Shown here one piece after another: positions 44,267 to 54,858 of a DNA stretch of 64,000 nt. This DNA is from Prorocentrum cordatum (lineage: Eukaryota > Sar > Dinophyceae > Prorocentrales > Prorocentraceae), in NCBI GenBank assembly GCA_963575745.1, contig CAUYUJ010002113.1, positions 462,501 to 526,500 on the forward strand, given 5' to 3'. The notes under the pieces are model-generated. The model saw nothing but the letters and a program-made list of their open reading frames with translations, made no database searches and was not told the DNA's origin. The translations under genes were made by a program, and so were the position numbers. The stretch's first letter is position 1, and each line of letters opens with the position of its first letter.

Positions 44267-44640
44267 GGCGATGCTCCCCCACACGTGCTGAGGGGCATCG
44301 CCTATGGCCCGCGCGCGCCCCGCGCGCGCTCGAAAAAGCGAAGGGGAGGAGGGAACTGAGGAACGAGGAGGAGGATGGGGCAGGGAGGAGGAGGATGGGA
44401 AGGAGGAGGAGGAGGAGGAGGAGGAGGAGGGAGGAGGAGAGGTCCGCCTCCCCTCCCTCCCTCCTGCTTCTCCCCCGGGAGGAAGGTGGGGAGGAGGGGG
44501 AGGATACGGAGAGGAGGGGATAAGAAGAGAGCGGAGGAGAATTGGGGAGGATGAGGAGGGGGAGGAGGAGGAAGAGGAGGAGCAGGAGAGGAAGGAAGAC
44601 GATGATGAGGAACGAGAAAAGTTTGAAATGCAATGCGCCG
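44267..44640. repeat. hairpin then (GAG)n array
   Basis: AGGCGATGCTCCCCCACACG to GTGCTGAGGGGCATCGCCT is a 13-bp-arm hairpin at 44267-44304. A GAG/GGA array fills 44345-44640. Bases 44640-44850 carry degenerate TTGCATTGC words. Confidence 0.8.
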
Positions 44641-44884
44641 GGTTGCTTTACTTTGCATTGCCTTGAGCTGCTTGACATTGTTTTGTGTTGCACGTGCCTT
44701 GCATGTTTCGCCATGTGTTTCAATTGCACTGCACTCTCTTGCGTTGTAATGCGTTGGCGCTGCGTAATAATTCTGCGTCGCGTTGCAAACCATCGCCTCA
44801 GGCTGCACTGCTCTACAACACGTTGCAACATGTGTGCGCACTGCATGTCGTGCAAAGGACACACCGTACAGGACGCCTTGACAG

Positions 44885-45130
44885 TTGGCAAGCTACGGTG
44901 CGTACGCGTGGGATGCAATGTGTAGGAGAGCTCCAAGCAATACACCACCACCAGCCCAGGCCAGACCCGTCCTGGGCCCTGGACTGGTGTACGGGCCCTC
45001 CTGGCCTAGGCCTGGAGGCCTATACACCGCTCCAGGGCCCAGGATGGACCTGGCCAGAGCTGGTGGCGGTTTACTGTTGGCGCCCCTCCGACATGTGGGG
45101 CGTGACGCCAGTGCGGCGCAAGCTGTGTGG
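44885..45130. mobile_element. 245-bp palindromic element centred near 45006
   Basis: GCCAGACCCGTCCTGGGCCC then TGGACTGGTGTA is mirrored by TATACACCGCTCCAGGGCCC then AGGATGGACCTGGC. The match extends outward through CACCACCAG/CTGGTGGCGG to GTAGGAGAGCTCC/GGCGCCCCTCCGAC and AAGCTACG/CGCAAGCT. The loop is only CTGGCCTAGGCC. Single copy. Confidence 0.8.
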
Positions 45131-45234
45131 TGCAAGTTATGGCTTGCATGCTGGTGCAGCTAACGTGGGGCAACCTGTGCGCAGCGCAGGCGGGCGCCCA
45201 CGGGCGCACACTTGGCAACAACGCCCAGAAGTGC

Positions 45235-45360
45235 CAGCCGGCGTACGGGGCGCCCGCGGAGCTCCCCAGTGGTGCCAACCCGGCGAACCAGTGGTACATA
45301 CCCGCCCACCCGGCGAAGCTCCCCAGTGGTACCCACCCGGCGAGATGCCAGCCGCTCTCC
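45235..45360. repeat. 27-30-bp tandem repeat, four units
   Basis: Units share CACCCGGCGAAGCTCCCCAG then TGGTACC. The minus frame gives WVPLGSFAG-type nonapeptides, which follow from the 27-bp period. Confidence 0.7.
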
Positions 45361-45477
45361 CTGCGGCACCAGGCCGAGACCCTCGGTGCCGTCAGTGTCC
45401 TGGGGACGCAGACCTCCTCCCGCACAGCCCTCCCTCTTGCTGTTCCTCCTCCCCCTCCTCCTCCTGTTCCTCCCCCC

Positions 45478-45536
45478 ATCCTCCCCTTCCTCCTCCTCCT
45501 CCTCCTCCTCCTCCTCCTCCTCCTCCTCCTCCTGTG
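45478..45536. repeat. (CCT)n microsatellite
   Basis: A 55-bp CCT run. Nearby, ATAATGTTATRACAATTCTT then TATTTCTC is directly repeated at 45662-45690 and 45785-45813, and GGGTCGGCGGCACCGGCCGT (45750) recurs at 47144 and, diverged, at 14982. Confidence 0.85.
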
Positions 45537-45851
45537 CTCGCGCAAGTCCCCGCGCGGTCGACCCACCCCGGCCGCGAGGCCTGCCTCTCCCGCCTGGGGC
45601 TAAGAGAACTTAAGCATAGTCCAAGCACAATATTGGAATGATTTGTCGATTATGTTTTGATAATAATGTTATAACAATTCTTTATTTCTCCTCCTCCTCC
45701 TCCTCATCCTCATCCTCCGCTTCCTCCCCCCACTCCTAGCCCTTTCGATCAGGGTCGGCGGCACCGGCCGTCAGGCCTCTCCAATAATGTTATGACAATT
45801 CTTTATTTCTCTTCCAAGATCCGCCAGTCGGAGGACATGCCCGACCCAAAC

Positions 45852-45935
45852 CTAAGGCTGGAGAGGAGCGCCAGGAGATCCTTATCGCGCTGCGCAAAAG
45901 TCCCGAGGTTCGCCCCCGGGCCCGCCTGGGCCCAC
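45852..45935 (-). CDS. possible LRR-gene exon next to a P-element end
   Basis: The minus frame reads GANLGTFAQRDKDLLALLSS then LR and ends at CTTAG/GTTTGGGTCGGGC (45852/45851). The donor lies at the outer border of a truncated P element (45826-45851). The leucine spacing is compatible with an LRR helix but lacks the L-x-x-N core. The acceptor is not resolved. Confidence 0.25.
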
Positions 45936-46480
45936 CTGCCGCTTGTTTCGCGGGGCCGCTGCTTCCACGCCCCATGCTTCCACGCCCCATGCGCGCGGGT
46001 GGGCCTCTCCCAGTCTGTCGGCACCACGCGCGGGCCTCTCGCGGAAACTCGGCCGGTGTGCAGGCAGGCTGGGCTCATCTTCGGCACGCTCCTCGCAGTA
46101 TGCAGGCCCCCAGCATGGGTCATCCTCGGCAGAGGGCCGACGCCGGTCCCTTCTGGAACTGGACCCCCTGCTTAGCACTTGCCTCACAGGAGGTGCAACG
46201 GGTCTGCGGCACTCCTCGCTCGTCATCCTCCGCGCTCCTCGCTCCTCCTCCTCCTCCTCCTCCTCCTTTTCTTGGTCATCCTACCCATCCTTCGCCTCCG
46301 CCTCCGCCTCCTTCTCTATCCCTCTTCTATTTCTCGTACATGTCTCTTGGTGTATTGTACCCTGCCATATCTGATCGTCTCTTCTATTGTAATATAATCG
46401 TTCGCATTATCTTATAGTGGTGAACTTGAGATTGTGGGTTGTTATCTTGTATCACCTTCTCGTATAACACAATAAATGAA

Positions 46481-46613
46481 GGCGCCCCAGGACACCCCAA
46501 ATTTTCACATATCTTCTGGGTTTCTGTCTTCCCCCCCACTTCCCATAGTTTCCCATATTTTTTGGGGGGGATCGAGGATTAACTGTGTCTGTGTGTTTAT
46601 TTTCCTCCTGAGG
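46481..46613. mobile_element. CACACAAATA-family element, copy 3, left-truncated
   Basis: GGCGCCCCAGGACACCCCAA then ATTTTCACATATCTTCTGGG through AACTGTGTCTGTGTGTTTAT. It is followed at once by GAGGTAAGT, a strong donor-like word on the plus strand. Confidence 0.8.
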
Positions 46614-46869
46614 TAAGTCTTTTATGCTCCCGTATAGCATCCTCTCTTCTCTTGGCATCTGCCATAATATCCGCCGACCCTGTCGGCGTGTGTGAGGGGC
46701 TTTTCCGTTCGAGACGTCATCCCCGTTGTTCGTTGGTCGTCGTCTCTGTCGTCCCCCTTCCTTGCGCCTCCCTTTCCGTGGGCCCGTCGCCACTCCCGTC
46801 CTCTTTCCCAGCAGGGGCCCCTGCTCAAGCGCGCCAGCCCAAATGAACTTCAGCAACGTCGTATTTGAG

Positions 46870-46985
46870 TCGAAGGGAAGCCCCTTCCCTTTGATCCCTC
46901 CCCCGCCGGGAGGGGGGGGGGGTAGCGGGGGGGTCCCGGGGGGGGGGGGCGCCACTCAGATACGACGCCCCCCCCGCAAGTACTG
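46870..46985. repeat. CTTCCCTTTG-G-run dispersed repeat, copy 2
   Basis: GGGAAGCCCCTTCCCTTTGA and CCCGCCGGGAGG then runs of G up to 12. Matches 28621-28700. Confidence 0.6.
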
Positions 46986-47344
46986 CACGTAGGGATTCTT
47001 TATTGTTTCGGGCCCTCGGCGACAGAGGCTCCCAGGAAGCCCCAAGATGCCCCCAAGAGGCCACCACGAGACCCCCAAGAGGCCCCCAGGAAGCCCCAAG
47101 AGGCCCCCCCCGCCACATACGAGAACGCATGGGTCGCCCTCCAGGGTCGGCGGCACCGGCCGTAAGGCCTTCGCAATACAATGTTCTGGATCGTGTCTGA
47201 TATATCTTAGTAGATCATCGTGTCTTCTCTTTTCTTATCGTATGTTCCCTCATCTTGTCTTGCATGATACCATATGACCTGTTCTCTTCCTCCCCCTCCT
47301 CCCTTCCTCCTCCTCCTCCCTTCCTTCTCCCTCGCTCCCTCCCA

Positions 47345-47500
47345 CCTCCTCCATCCTTGCGCGGCGCGGGACGGCGCCTGCGAGGCGACGGTCAGGGCGC
47401 AGTTCGACAGGGCAAGGTCCGTGAGGCCGATGCTGAGGCCTGCGCTGCGCCGGAGTGCGGCCAGCCAAACCGCCGGTCGGCTGGAGTGCTCCTGGGCCCC
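47345..47500 (-). CDS. probable leucine-rich-repeat exon
   Basis: The minus frame reads VWLAALRRSAGLSIGLTDLA then LSNCALTVASQ. L-x-x-L-x-L-S-N-C-x-L fits the RI-type LRR strand (L-x-x-L-x-L-x-x-N/C-x-L). The exon ends are unsure: GAG/GTGGGA near 47346 is a possible donor, and several AGs precede it. Same strand as the other LRR exons. Confidence 0.4.
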
Positions 47501-47659
47501 TGCCGCGGCTTGTTGCTGACCCTCGCCCTGCTGCTCGCCCATCGTCCTCGCCCTCGTCCGCAATGCCCTCATCGATTTCACCCTCCTCGTACTCCCTCCT
47601 CCTGTCTCCTCCTTCTGCTCCCTCCTACCGCCCTCGTCCTCACCTTCCTCCTCCTCTTC

Positions 47660-47757
47660 CTCGTCCTCCCTCCTCCTCCTCCTCCTCCTCCTCCCTCCTC
47701 CTCCTCCTCCTCCTCCTCCTCTATTTCAGCCTCCTCCTCCTCCTCCTCCTCCTTCCC
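47660..47757. repeat. (CCT)n array
   Basis: CCT units with CCCTCC and TCAGCC interruptions. 47807-47885 on the minus strand carries a short frame with LLRLSEFTKAEGRLQDAPLG between an AG and a GCAG/GTGGTG word, too weak to list as a gene. Confidence 0.8.
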
Positions 47758-48159
47758 GTCCTCCTGGGCAACGCATATCGGCGGACGCAGGTCTATCCAC
47801 CACCTGCAATGGGCACGCTGCCGAGGGGCGCATCTTGCAACCGCCCCTCCGCCTTGGTGAACTCAGACAACCTCAGCAGCTGGAACATTGTACCAGCGAG
47901 ATCACATAACATACAAAAAAAACTCACCCCCCTCCTCCGCCTCCTCCTCCGTCCTCCTTCTCCTCCTCCGTCCTCCCCGTGGGGCGGACGAAAGGAGAGG
48001 GTTGGCGAATCAGTCGCGAGCGCCTGTCTGCCCGGCGCCCACCAGCGCCAGAGGCGCCCTGTGTGTGGAGGAACGTGCCCGGCGACGGGGCCGAAACCAG
48101 GTATACGCAGCAGGCTTCGTGCCCCCATGTCCGTCCCCTTAGCCGAGATGGGCTTTAGT

Positions 48160-48650
48160 TTGGGGTTCCCCCCCCTCTCTCTCTCGGCGGTGACGGGGCC
48201 CCACTGTTGGTGGGGATCCAGTCCGTCCATAAGGGCGCCGAGAAGATGACTGATTTCCACTCTTGGGGGCGGGGTTCTAAAGACCTATCCCGGCGAATCG
48301 TCATCCACGAGCTCGCCCTCGCCATTACCCTAATCGTCGTCCTCCTGCCCCTCCTGCGTGCCTTCTCCCGCCACGCCCCGCGTGCTGTCTCCCCGCCGTC
48401 CCCTGGGCGTCCCCCGTCTCCTGGAACCCCTCCTCGGATCTCTCCTCCCCTCCCCCTTCTCGCCCTCGCCCTCCTCTGACCTCGCCTTCCATCTCCCTCC
48501 TCATCCCTCCTCGCCTCCCCTCTCCCTTGCTCATTCTCTGGCCTCGCCTTCCTTCCCCCCCTCCTCGCCTGCGCCCCTACCCCCTCCCCGCTGCCCCCGC
48601 TCGCGCAGCACACCCCTCGCCCCCTCCTGCCATCAGGAACAGGGGCCCTG
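48160..48650. repeat. C/T-rich low-complexity region
   Basis: Mostly CTCCCCTCC-type sequence on the plus strand with one short (CT)n near 48172-48184. No supported gene. Confidence 0.6.
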
Positions 48651-48679
48651 ATGGAAGTTCCCTCCAAAACAACTTGTTG

Positions 48680-48745
48680 ACTGTTGTCCTGGGGCACGGG
48701 GCCCGGGAAGGGCCCCCAGGAACCTAGGAACGGCCAGACGATCTC
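48680..48745 (-). mobile_element. F-family intron repeat, partial
   Basis: CCTGGGGGCCCTTCCCGGGC then CCCGTGCCCCAGGAC on the minus strand, the F hairpin core without the upstream half. Confidence 0.55.
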
Positions 48746-48850
48746 TGGACCCTTTGCCCTCAGCACTCCTTGTCTTCACGGTGAACCCGTCTACCCCATC
48801 TGCGTTGTTCTCCGTCGTGTCCGCACGCACTGTTTGCATATTCAACCCTG

Positions 48851-49075
48851 TTTTGAGCAGGGACCGACCGTCCCGGCATTCTTATAGTCCTACCACGAAA
48901 TGTTCTTAGAACGCAAACATGTTCTAAGAACAAAAACAATGTTCTTAGAGCATAAATCCGATGTGTTAAAACAAGACAGACTCCGCCAGAAATGTTCTAA
49001 GAACATGTCGTGGGACCCACAAAAGGTTCTTAGGACATTGTGTGGTAGGGCTATAGGCGAGCCAGGACGCTTCGC
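48851..49075. mobile_element. TIR element, CCTATAGTCCTACCAC family, copy 2
   Basis: TATAGTCCTACCACGAAATG at the left, GTGTGGTAGGGCTATAGG at the right, and AGAACATGTCGTGGGACC within. It starts 42 bp downstream of the donor of the LRR exon at 49118-49233. Confidence 0.8.
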
Positions 49076-49117
49076 CACTGTTTGACTGTTGGCACGTCGC
49101 GCCCTAACTGGACCCAC

Positions 49118-49233
49118 CTTGCCAGACGACGCCGACAAGGCCCGTCGGGGGAGGCGGGCGGGGGACTCTCAGAGACGACCGCGAGGCCCTCGTCTCCGAC
49201 GGGATTGCCGCTGAGCACCATCACCTGGAGGTC
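49118..49233 (-). CDS. leucine-rich-repeat exon
   Basis: The acceptor CATACGAG precedes 49233. The frame reads DLQVMVLSGNPVGDEGLAVV then SESPPPASPDGPCRRRLA and ends at AAG/GTGGGT (49118/49117). L-Q-V-M-V-L-S-G-N-P-V-G-D-E-G-L is a canonical RI-type LRR. The exon has TIR elements on both sides: 49261-49470 ends 26 bp above the acceptor, and 48851-49075 begins 42 bp below the donor. The tail after the LRR is proline-rich and may mean that the true donor is earlier. Confidence 0.6.
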
Positions 49234-49260
49234 CTCGTATGGTACCGGCTGGACATGATT

Positions 49261-49470
49261 TTGGACGCCCGAAATGGGCACGGAAAGAATTGGTACAATG
49301 CCCAACAACACATGTTGTCCCAAACCAACAGCGGCCGCTGTTTGGCAGGCGGCCTTCTGTCTCGAATGGACACAGGCCGCGGCGGCGTGGACAGCGAATC
49401 CTGTTCAAAATGAACAGGAACTGCTGTTGGGCATTGTACCCATTCTTTCCGTACCCATTTCGGGCGTCCA
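49261..49470. mobile_element. 210-bp element with 48-bp inverted ends
   Basis: TTGGACGCCCGAAATGGGCA then CGGAAAGAATTGGTACAATG and CCCAACA at the left is matched inverted by TGTTGGGCATTGTACCCATT then CTTTCCGTACCCATTTCGGG and CGTCCA at the right. Only about three mismatches. Single copy here, lying in the intron upstream of an LRR exon. Confidence 0.9.
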
Positions 49471-49479
49471 GAATGCTAG

Positions 49480-50580
49480 AAAACCCGGAGGGAGCGGATG
49501 GGACGGGGGGGGGGAAGGCCTGGGAGGATCATCGACTGCTACCTTGAAAGAGAACAATTGGGGGGATGAGGGTGAGGATTCCGGGATTTCATCGGCATCT
49601 CGTGAGATCTGCAAAAACCTCAATATTCCCCTGGGATTCATCCGGATACCAAAAAGGATTCCGGGGAAACTCCCAGGGAAGCGTAAATAGGCCAGGGGAG
49701 CCCCCCAGGAAATACTGCGACTTTCGGAAGACATCGTCCGACATATTTCTGGCCCAAAGGGGCATCATTTACGATGATTTCTTTAGTGTTTCTGTTGCCC
49801 CAAAAGAAGATCCCTGAGGAACCCTGCAGATTGTTCCCCGACTCGTTCGGGCATCCTGCCCCCGCCAAACATGAAATCCGCCGGATGTTTTCGGACATCT
49901 CTCTTGATACTAAAAGGCAGTCTCAACATTTCTGAAGATTCTGGCATGCGTGACGAATCCTTCGGGGACCTGAGGGGTGTAGAATAATCCTGCGCAGCTC
50001 CTTCTGAATACCCCAATCTCCAGCAGCAGCCTTTCATACTGCAACAACTCTCAGCGAACATCTGTTTGCGGGCCACTGAAGAAGTCCGCAAAGCTCCACC
50101 GGTCACCTCTTCGAGTTCCTGGGAGAATCAGCAACATGGCTTTGGAGGTCATGCGGGTTCCGTTGGAAATCCTGTAGGTTCCTTATCCGAGAAACTCATG
50201 CCAGGCACTTGCATGTTATACATACAACACGCCTTGCAACTTTCCAAACTCAATCCATAATAACGGAACGCGGATATGGTTGTCGTCGTTGTGTGCTTGC
50301 TACGTAACGCGCGCTCTGAAGACAACATTTATACGATGGAAAGAGAAAGCCGGTGTTCCAAACCTAACGCTCCATCTGCATTCCTTGAACAACTATATGG
50401 TATGCGGATCGTGTTCACATGACGTGGTACGTGCTAGCACAGCGTTCGGATGCTGATACCATCCCGCTACTCTGGGATTGCTATCGCGCTGCGACTGTAT
50501 CGTACGTATTCCTGCACTACCACATATGCGCACACACACATACACTCCCCAAACAGTGCTTGCAGTGAGGAGTTCTTACT
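49480..50580. other. no gene recognised
   Basis: Ordinary-complexity sequence with short unassigned frames on both strands. CCGGAGAAACTCCCAGG-like words near 49660 hint at old repeats. Confidence 0.4.
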
Positions 50581-50584
50581 TGTG

Positions 50585-50950
50585 GTCTCAGGAACCGGGG
50601 CGTGTCGTCGGTCTGGCTATGTTATCGCCGTCGCCGCCCCGTCGCCACGTCCTCGCCACCCGTCGTTTGGTCCGCGTGGTTGGTCCGGCGGCTATGTAGC
50701 CGCCGTCGCGAATTCTACCCCGAACCTTCATCACCGTCGCGAGTGCGCCGTCATCGTCGTCGGCGTGATCAGCATCCGCGCCGCCAGCGGCCGTGCAGTC
50801 GTCGCTGTCAACATCGTCGCCACCATCGCTACTATCATCACCGTGTCTACTGCTGTCGACGTTGCCATGCTACCGCGCCCGCCCAAGTTGCCGCCTCGCA
50901 CTGAAGTGCCCGCTGGGAGGAGCACAGCGGTCAGCACCACCGCGGCTGCA
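50585..50950. repeat. CGTCGCC-rich degenerate minisatellite
   Basis: CGTCGTCGGTCTGG, GCCGTCGCCGCCCCGTCG and TCGTTTGGTCCG-type words. The reverse complement resembles the array at 54355-54600. Confidence 0.65.
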
Positions 50951-51171
50951 TCGGTCGCGCCAAACTAGCTGGCCACTGCGCGCGCGCGTGCGCGCGGGCT
51001 GTCGCGGCCGCAAAGATGCACCAGCCAGCGCCAAGCACTCTTCGCAATCACCGCCTCATGGGGTTTGTAAACCAAGTTGCGAGTGCGTGGGTGGGATGTT
51101 TGCGCGAGCAGTGGGGTGGACAACTTCAAGTTGAACATCGGTGGATTGCACCACGAGTAGATCGCACCATC

Positions 51172-51178
51172 TAATATA

Positions 51179-51215
<37 letters not shown>

Positions 51216-51312
51216 CACACAAATACATATATGGAATGCTAGAAGCACTGTTTTTGGGGTCCACGCTAGGTAATATACATATGTATATGTATATATATAT
51301 ATATACACATAT
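51172..51312. repeat. (TA)n microsatellites
   Basis: TA runs at 51175-51214 and 51291-51304 with TATGTATATG between. 51320-52260 shows no supported gene; 52040-52270 is C/T-rich. Confidence 0.9.
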
Positions 51313-52296
51313 ATATGTATGCGCACACACTTAGGTGGTATACCTCTGGCGCGCGGAACCAAGCCCGCACCGTTCCTCCTGAAAAATCACCCCTGGTAGA
51401 CACAAAGAACACCACATCTGAATGACAATCGCATGGGCAGACATGCCGTGGCGTGTCGCGAAACCACCTCGCGGCTGCGGCGGGCTTCACGCTGCCGTGC
51501 CAGTGATGCAGCGATGCGGCAGGGCCTCCTCGCCCTCCCCCGGCGACTTGGACAACATGAGCCAAACTGTGTCGGCCAACCCCTCCCTAGGGCGCACCCG
51601 CTTCCTCTTGAAGTTATGCGCGGATGAGTTGCCTGAGCACGGACTCGAGAAAGTGCAGCACATGACTGGGTAATCCCATGGTTTCTGGGCAACCTTCCCT
51701 GGGGGCAAACCACTCTGTATTCTGCAGGACAGTTGACATTGCCACGTGGCTTGCGGGCGAATATAATGGAATAGCCTGTCAACTCCTCACGTGGAACGCG
51801 CCTGGCTTCTTCGACCCCTGGTTCAGGAAGGCGGTGTGCAACCAACATAGTTCGTAACTCCAGCATGTACCGTACACTGCAACTGTCGTCAATAAACGCG
51901 ATGGTGATCTTAAATCCTAGTCATGGCAATATCAGAAGCAGTCATTGTACTCGTGGGTGTGGTGGTAACAATAACAGTACCAATGATGGGACAACGTGGC
52001 AGCAACGTGGCGACAACGGTGCCTGCCCCTCCGCCATAGTCCCCCATCCCCTCCGACTCCTCTCCGCATCCTCCTCTCTCGCCCCCCCCTCCCCTCCGAT
52101 TCCTCTCCGCATACCCCTCCTCGCCCCCCCAACTCATCGCCGCCTCTTCCTCCTCCTTCTTCTCCGTCTCCGTCTCCGTCTCCTCCTCCTCTTTCGAGTG
52201 TTGTCCACCTCCCCCATTATGATGATGCTGCTGCTCATTCTTCTCCTCCTCCTCCTCCTCCTCCATGTCCCCCTCCTCCTCGCCCTATCGCCAGAC

Positions 52297-52429
52297 ATCC
52301 TGCGTTTCCGCGACGCCATGGTCGAGGAATTCATTGATGCTCTCCTCGGTGAAGCCCATGTCCTTGAGGGATGCCCGAAACTGGAGGCGGAGGCACGTAG
52401 GGAGCCTTCGGATTACATACACCAGAGGG
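52297..52429 (-). CDS. possible exon, membrane-protein tail-like
   Basis: The minus frame is read between the acceptor TTTGCAG (52436-52430) and the donor GAT/GTCTGG (52297/52296). It gives SPLVYVIRRLPTCLRLQFR then ASLKDMGFTEESINEFLDHG. A short hydrophobic stretch is followed by a basic helix and an acidic amphipathic helix, as at the end of a seven-helix receptor, but only one segment is visible. The next codons reach a stop soon after the donor, so a spliced exon is more likely than an open gene. Non-repetitive sequence with good codon texture. Confidence 0.33.
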
Positions 52430-52459
52430 CTGCAAACGGCGGTGTAGGAAGGTGAATGC

Positions 52460-52830
52460 ATTTCCCTTCCTGGTGCGGCTGCTCGTCGTCGTCACCCCCC
52501 TTCTCACCCTCACTCTTACATTCCTGTTTCATCCCCCACCTCTCGCTGCCGTTGCTCCTTCGTCTCCTCGTGATCTTCGTTCCCCTCGTCGTCCTTCTCC
52601 TGCGCCCCCTCCTTCCCCCGCCGTCCCCTCCTTCTCCCCGCTCTCCCCTCCTCGACTCCTCTTCCCCTCCTCTTCTCCCCGACTCCTCTTCCCCCTCCTC
52701 GGCCCCGTTCCTCCTCCTCCCCCTGCTCGCGGTGGGTGGGCGGGCGGGAGGGGCGGCGAGGGAGGAGGGAGGGGATTGGGGAGGAATGGAAGGGAGGACC
52801 AGACCATGTAGACCAAGGATGCATCAACGA
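52460..52830. repeat. C/T-rich region
   Basis: CTCCTCTTCCCC-type sequence on the plus strand turning G-rich after 52730. 52830-53380 shows no supported gene, only short AAGGAACGA-like words as at 890-1010. Confidence 0.6.
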
Positions 52831-53384
52831 TGCTGCAATCCAGTCGGGGCGTTGGCCCAAGGAACCCTAAATAAGGAACGAGGCTCTTTTTCTCCAGAAA
52901 TTAAACTTCGATGTCCCATCGAACACTTAAGCACAACCTACCCACCGAACGATTAAAGAACACCGAGACCCTCCCCAACGAAAAGGGTTCCTTCTTCAGC
53001 GCCCAGGCTGTACACACTCCCGTCCGAAGCTCCCTCCTCAAGCCTCTTCACTTCGGCAAGCAACCCCTTTAAAGACGAGAGCTCCCAAGCGAGAGCCACG
53101 GACGCCTGCCGTTCAAATGGGAACCCCGTTTACAAAAGGATGCGCGGGCTACCCTTCTTTGTATGGCAGTTACGTCTCGGGGGTACTGTGATGTATCCAG
53201 CGCGGACCCCAAACAGTGTTTCTAACTATCTGTGTAATGAGCTTTATGTTGAACAATATATGTTGTGTTTCTGTACGGTGCGATATACCTACGCGGGTCA
53301 AGCGATTTTTCTCTTGAGCGGAGGACGTCGGAAGTGCCGTGCCGTTCAAGTGAGCGGATTTGTGTTGCGCTCGCTTCGAATCGG

Positions 53385-53570
53385 GGCGTGCCACATGTTA
53401 TGGGAGGAGATGCGGGAATTGGCCGGCCCCGCTGTGGCGTTCGAGCAACCGTGAGTTATGGGAAGAGCTTGTGTGATGGTCAGGCCCGATGCGGCGCTCG
53501 AGCACACGCATGTTATGGGAGCGAAAAGGGTAGGTGGCTGAGCCCGCTGTGGCGCTCGAGCTTCCGACCT
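53385..53570. repeat. 58-60-bp tandem repeat, three units
   Basis: Each unit has ATGTTATGGGAG(C/G) and CCCGMTGTGGCGCTCGAGC; GCGCTCGAGC-type words are at 53435, 53493 and 53552. Confidence 0.75.
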
Positions 53571-53584
53571 TGGCACTTTGCTTG

Positions 53585-53880
53585 TCTTCGTCCTCCACCT
53601 CCTCCCTCCTCCTCCTCCTCCTCCTCTTTTTCCTCTTTCCTCTGGTCCTCCTTCCCTTCCCTACCCCCGCTTTTTCCCCCCCTTCCTGCCTCCTCCCTCC
53701 GCCTCCCCCCTTCATCCTCCTCCTCCTTCTCCTCCTCCTCCTCCACCACCTCTTCCCTCCTCCCTCCCACTCCTCCCTCGTTTGTCCTCCTGTATCCCCC
53801 TCCCACCTCCGTCCCCCAATTCTCCTCCTGTTCCCTCCCCGTGCCTCCTCCCCCTTCCCCTCTCTTCACCCGCAGGAGGA
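53585..53880. repeat. CCT-rich pyrimidine array
   Basis: CCT/CTTTTCCTC units. Minus frames are Glu/Arg/Gly-rich artefacts. Confidence 0.85.
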
Positions 53881-54189
53881 TTTCCTTCCCCCGTGGAATC
53901 ATCGTATTATTGCTCTGCAGAGCCACAGCTCCGTGGATGGCATGATTTCTCACGTGCAGGGCTCCGTGGATCCAATTTCCTGCGGCTCCAGGGGAACAAG
54001 TATGATCATATTTTCGAGAATGAATGGATCCATTAGTTTTCCACACACGGGAAATTCGATCCGCGCAGCACAGAGATTATCCACGACACTGCTGCACACC
54101 CAGAGGATCCAATCGAATCCATTGGTGCTGTCATACCTGAACTCCCAGAGGAAACACCTCTGTGCCTGGAAATGTAGGTCGTTCAAAAT

Positions 54190-54600
54190 ATGCGATGCAA
54201 TCCATGTGGCGTGATCCATGCTGTGCAATATTTGTTGTGCGGATATGTGGTACAATCGATGCTGTGCAAAGCAACGCGACGCAAATCAAGGCAATGCAAT
54301 GCAACGCAATGCGAAGCAGTGACCAACAATGAAAAACGGCTCACTGCAATGCAAGCGGGCGGCGACGGGGCGGCAACAGCGACAACAAGCGCGGCGACCG
54401 ACAACCAGGTCCAGACGACGGGCGGCGACGAAGCGGAGACGGGGCGTCAACGGCGACAACAAGCGCAGCGACCAACAACTGTGCCCAGACGACGGGCGGC
54501 GACGGGGCGGAAACGGCGACAACAAAGACGCCAGACCGACAATCAGGCCTAGACGACGGGCAGCAACGAGGCGGCGGCGCGGCTGCGGCGGCGACAACAT
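54190..54600. repeat. GCAATGCAAC words, then 62-75-bp GCGGCGACGGGG repeats
   Basis: 54255-54325 repeats GCAATGCAACGC. 54355-54600 has about four units containing GGCGGCGACGGGGCGG, CAACGGCGACAACAA and GACCGACAACCAGG. The plus-strand frames are Arg/Gln/Thr-rich. Confidence 0.75.
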
Positions 54601-54858
54601 AGCCGCCAGACCAACAACTTCAAAGTTCCTTGTTTCAGAAGCACGAACCCCTAAGAGCAAACACTGTTTGGGGACTCGTTGAATCAATATCTGGCTAAAA
54701 CAAACAAAACGACGCTCTTCGTGCGAGACGTTTGCAATTTCTTACACTACTGGCCATGGTAACACTCATCTTATGATCATCACAATGAAATATTCAAATT
54801 CGGCAAACGAGCCATCGCCACATCCGTGAACAACTGATCCATCTGAAAAATGTGAAAC

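Noticed and set aside
44267-44304. 13-bp-arm hairpin as a transcription terminator
   Set aside because: No T run follows and the setting is eukaryotic, so it is described only as a hairpin.
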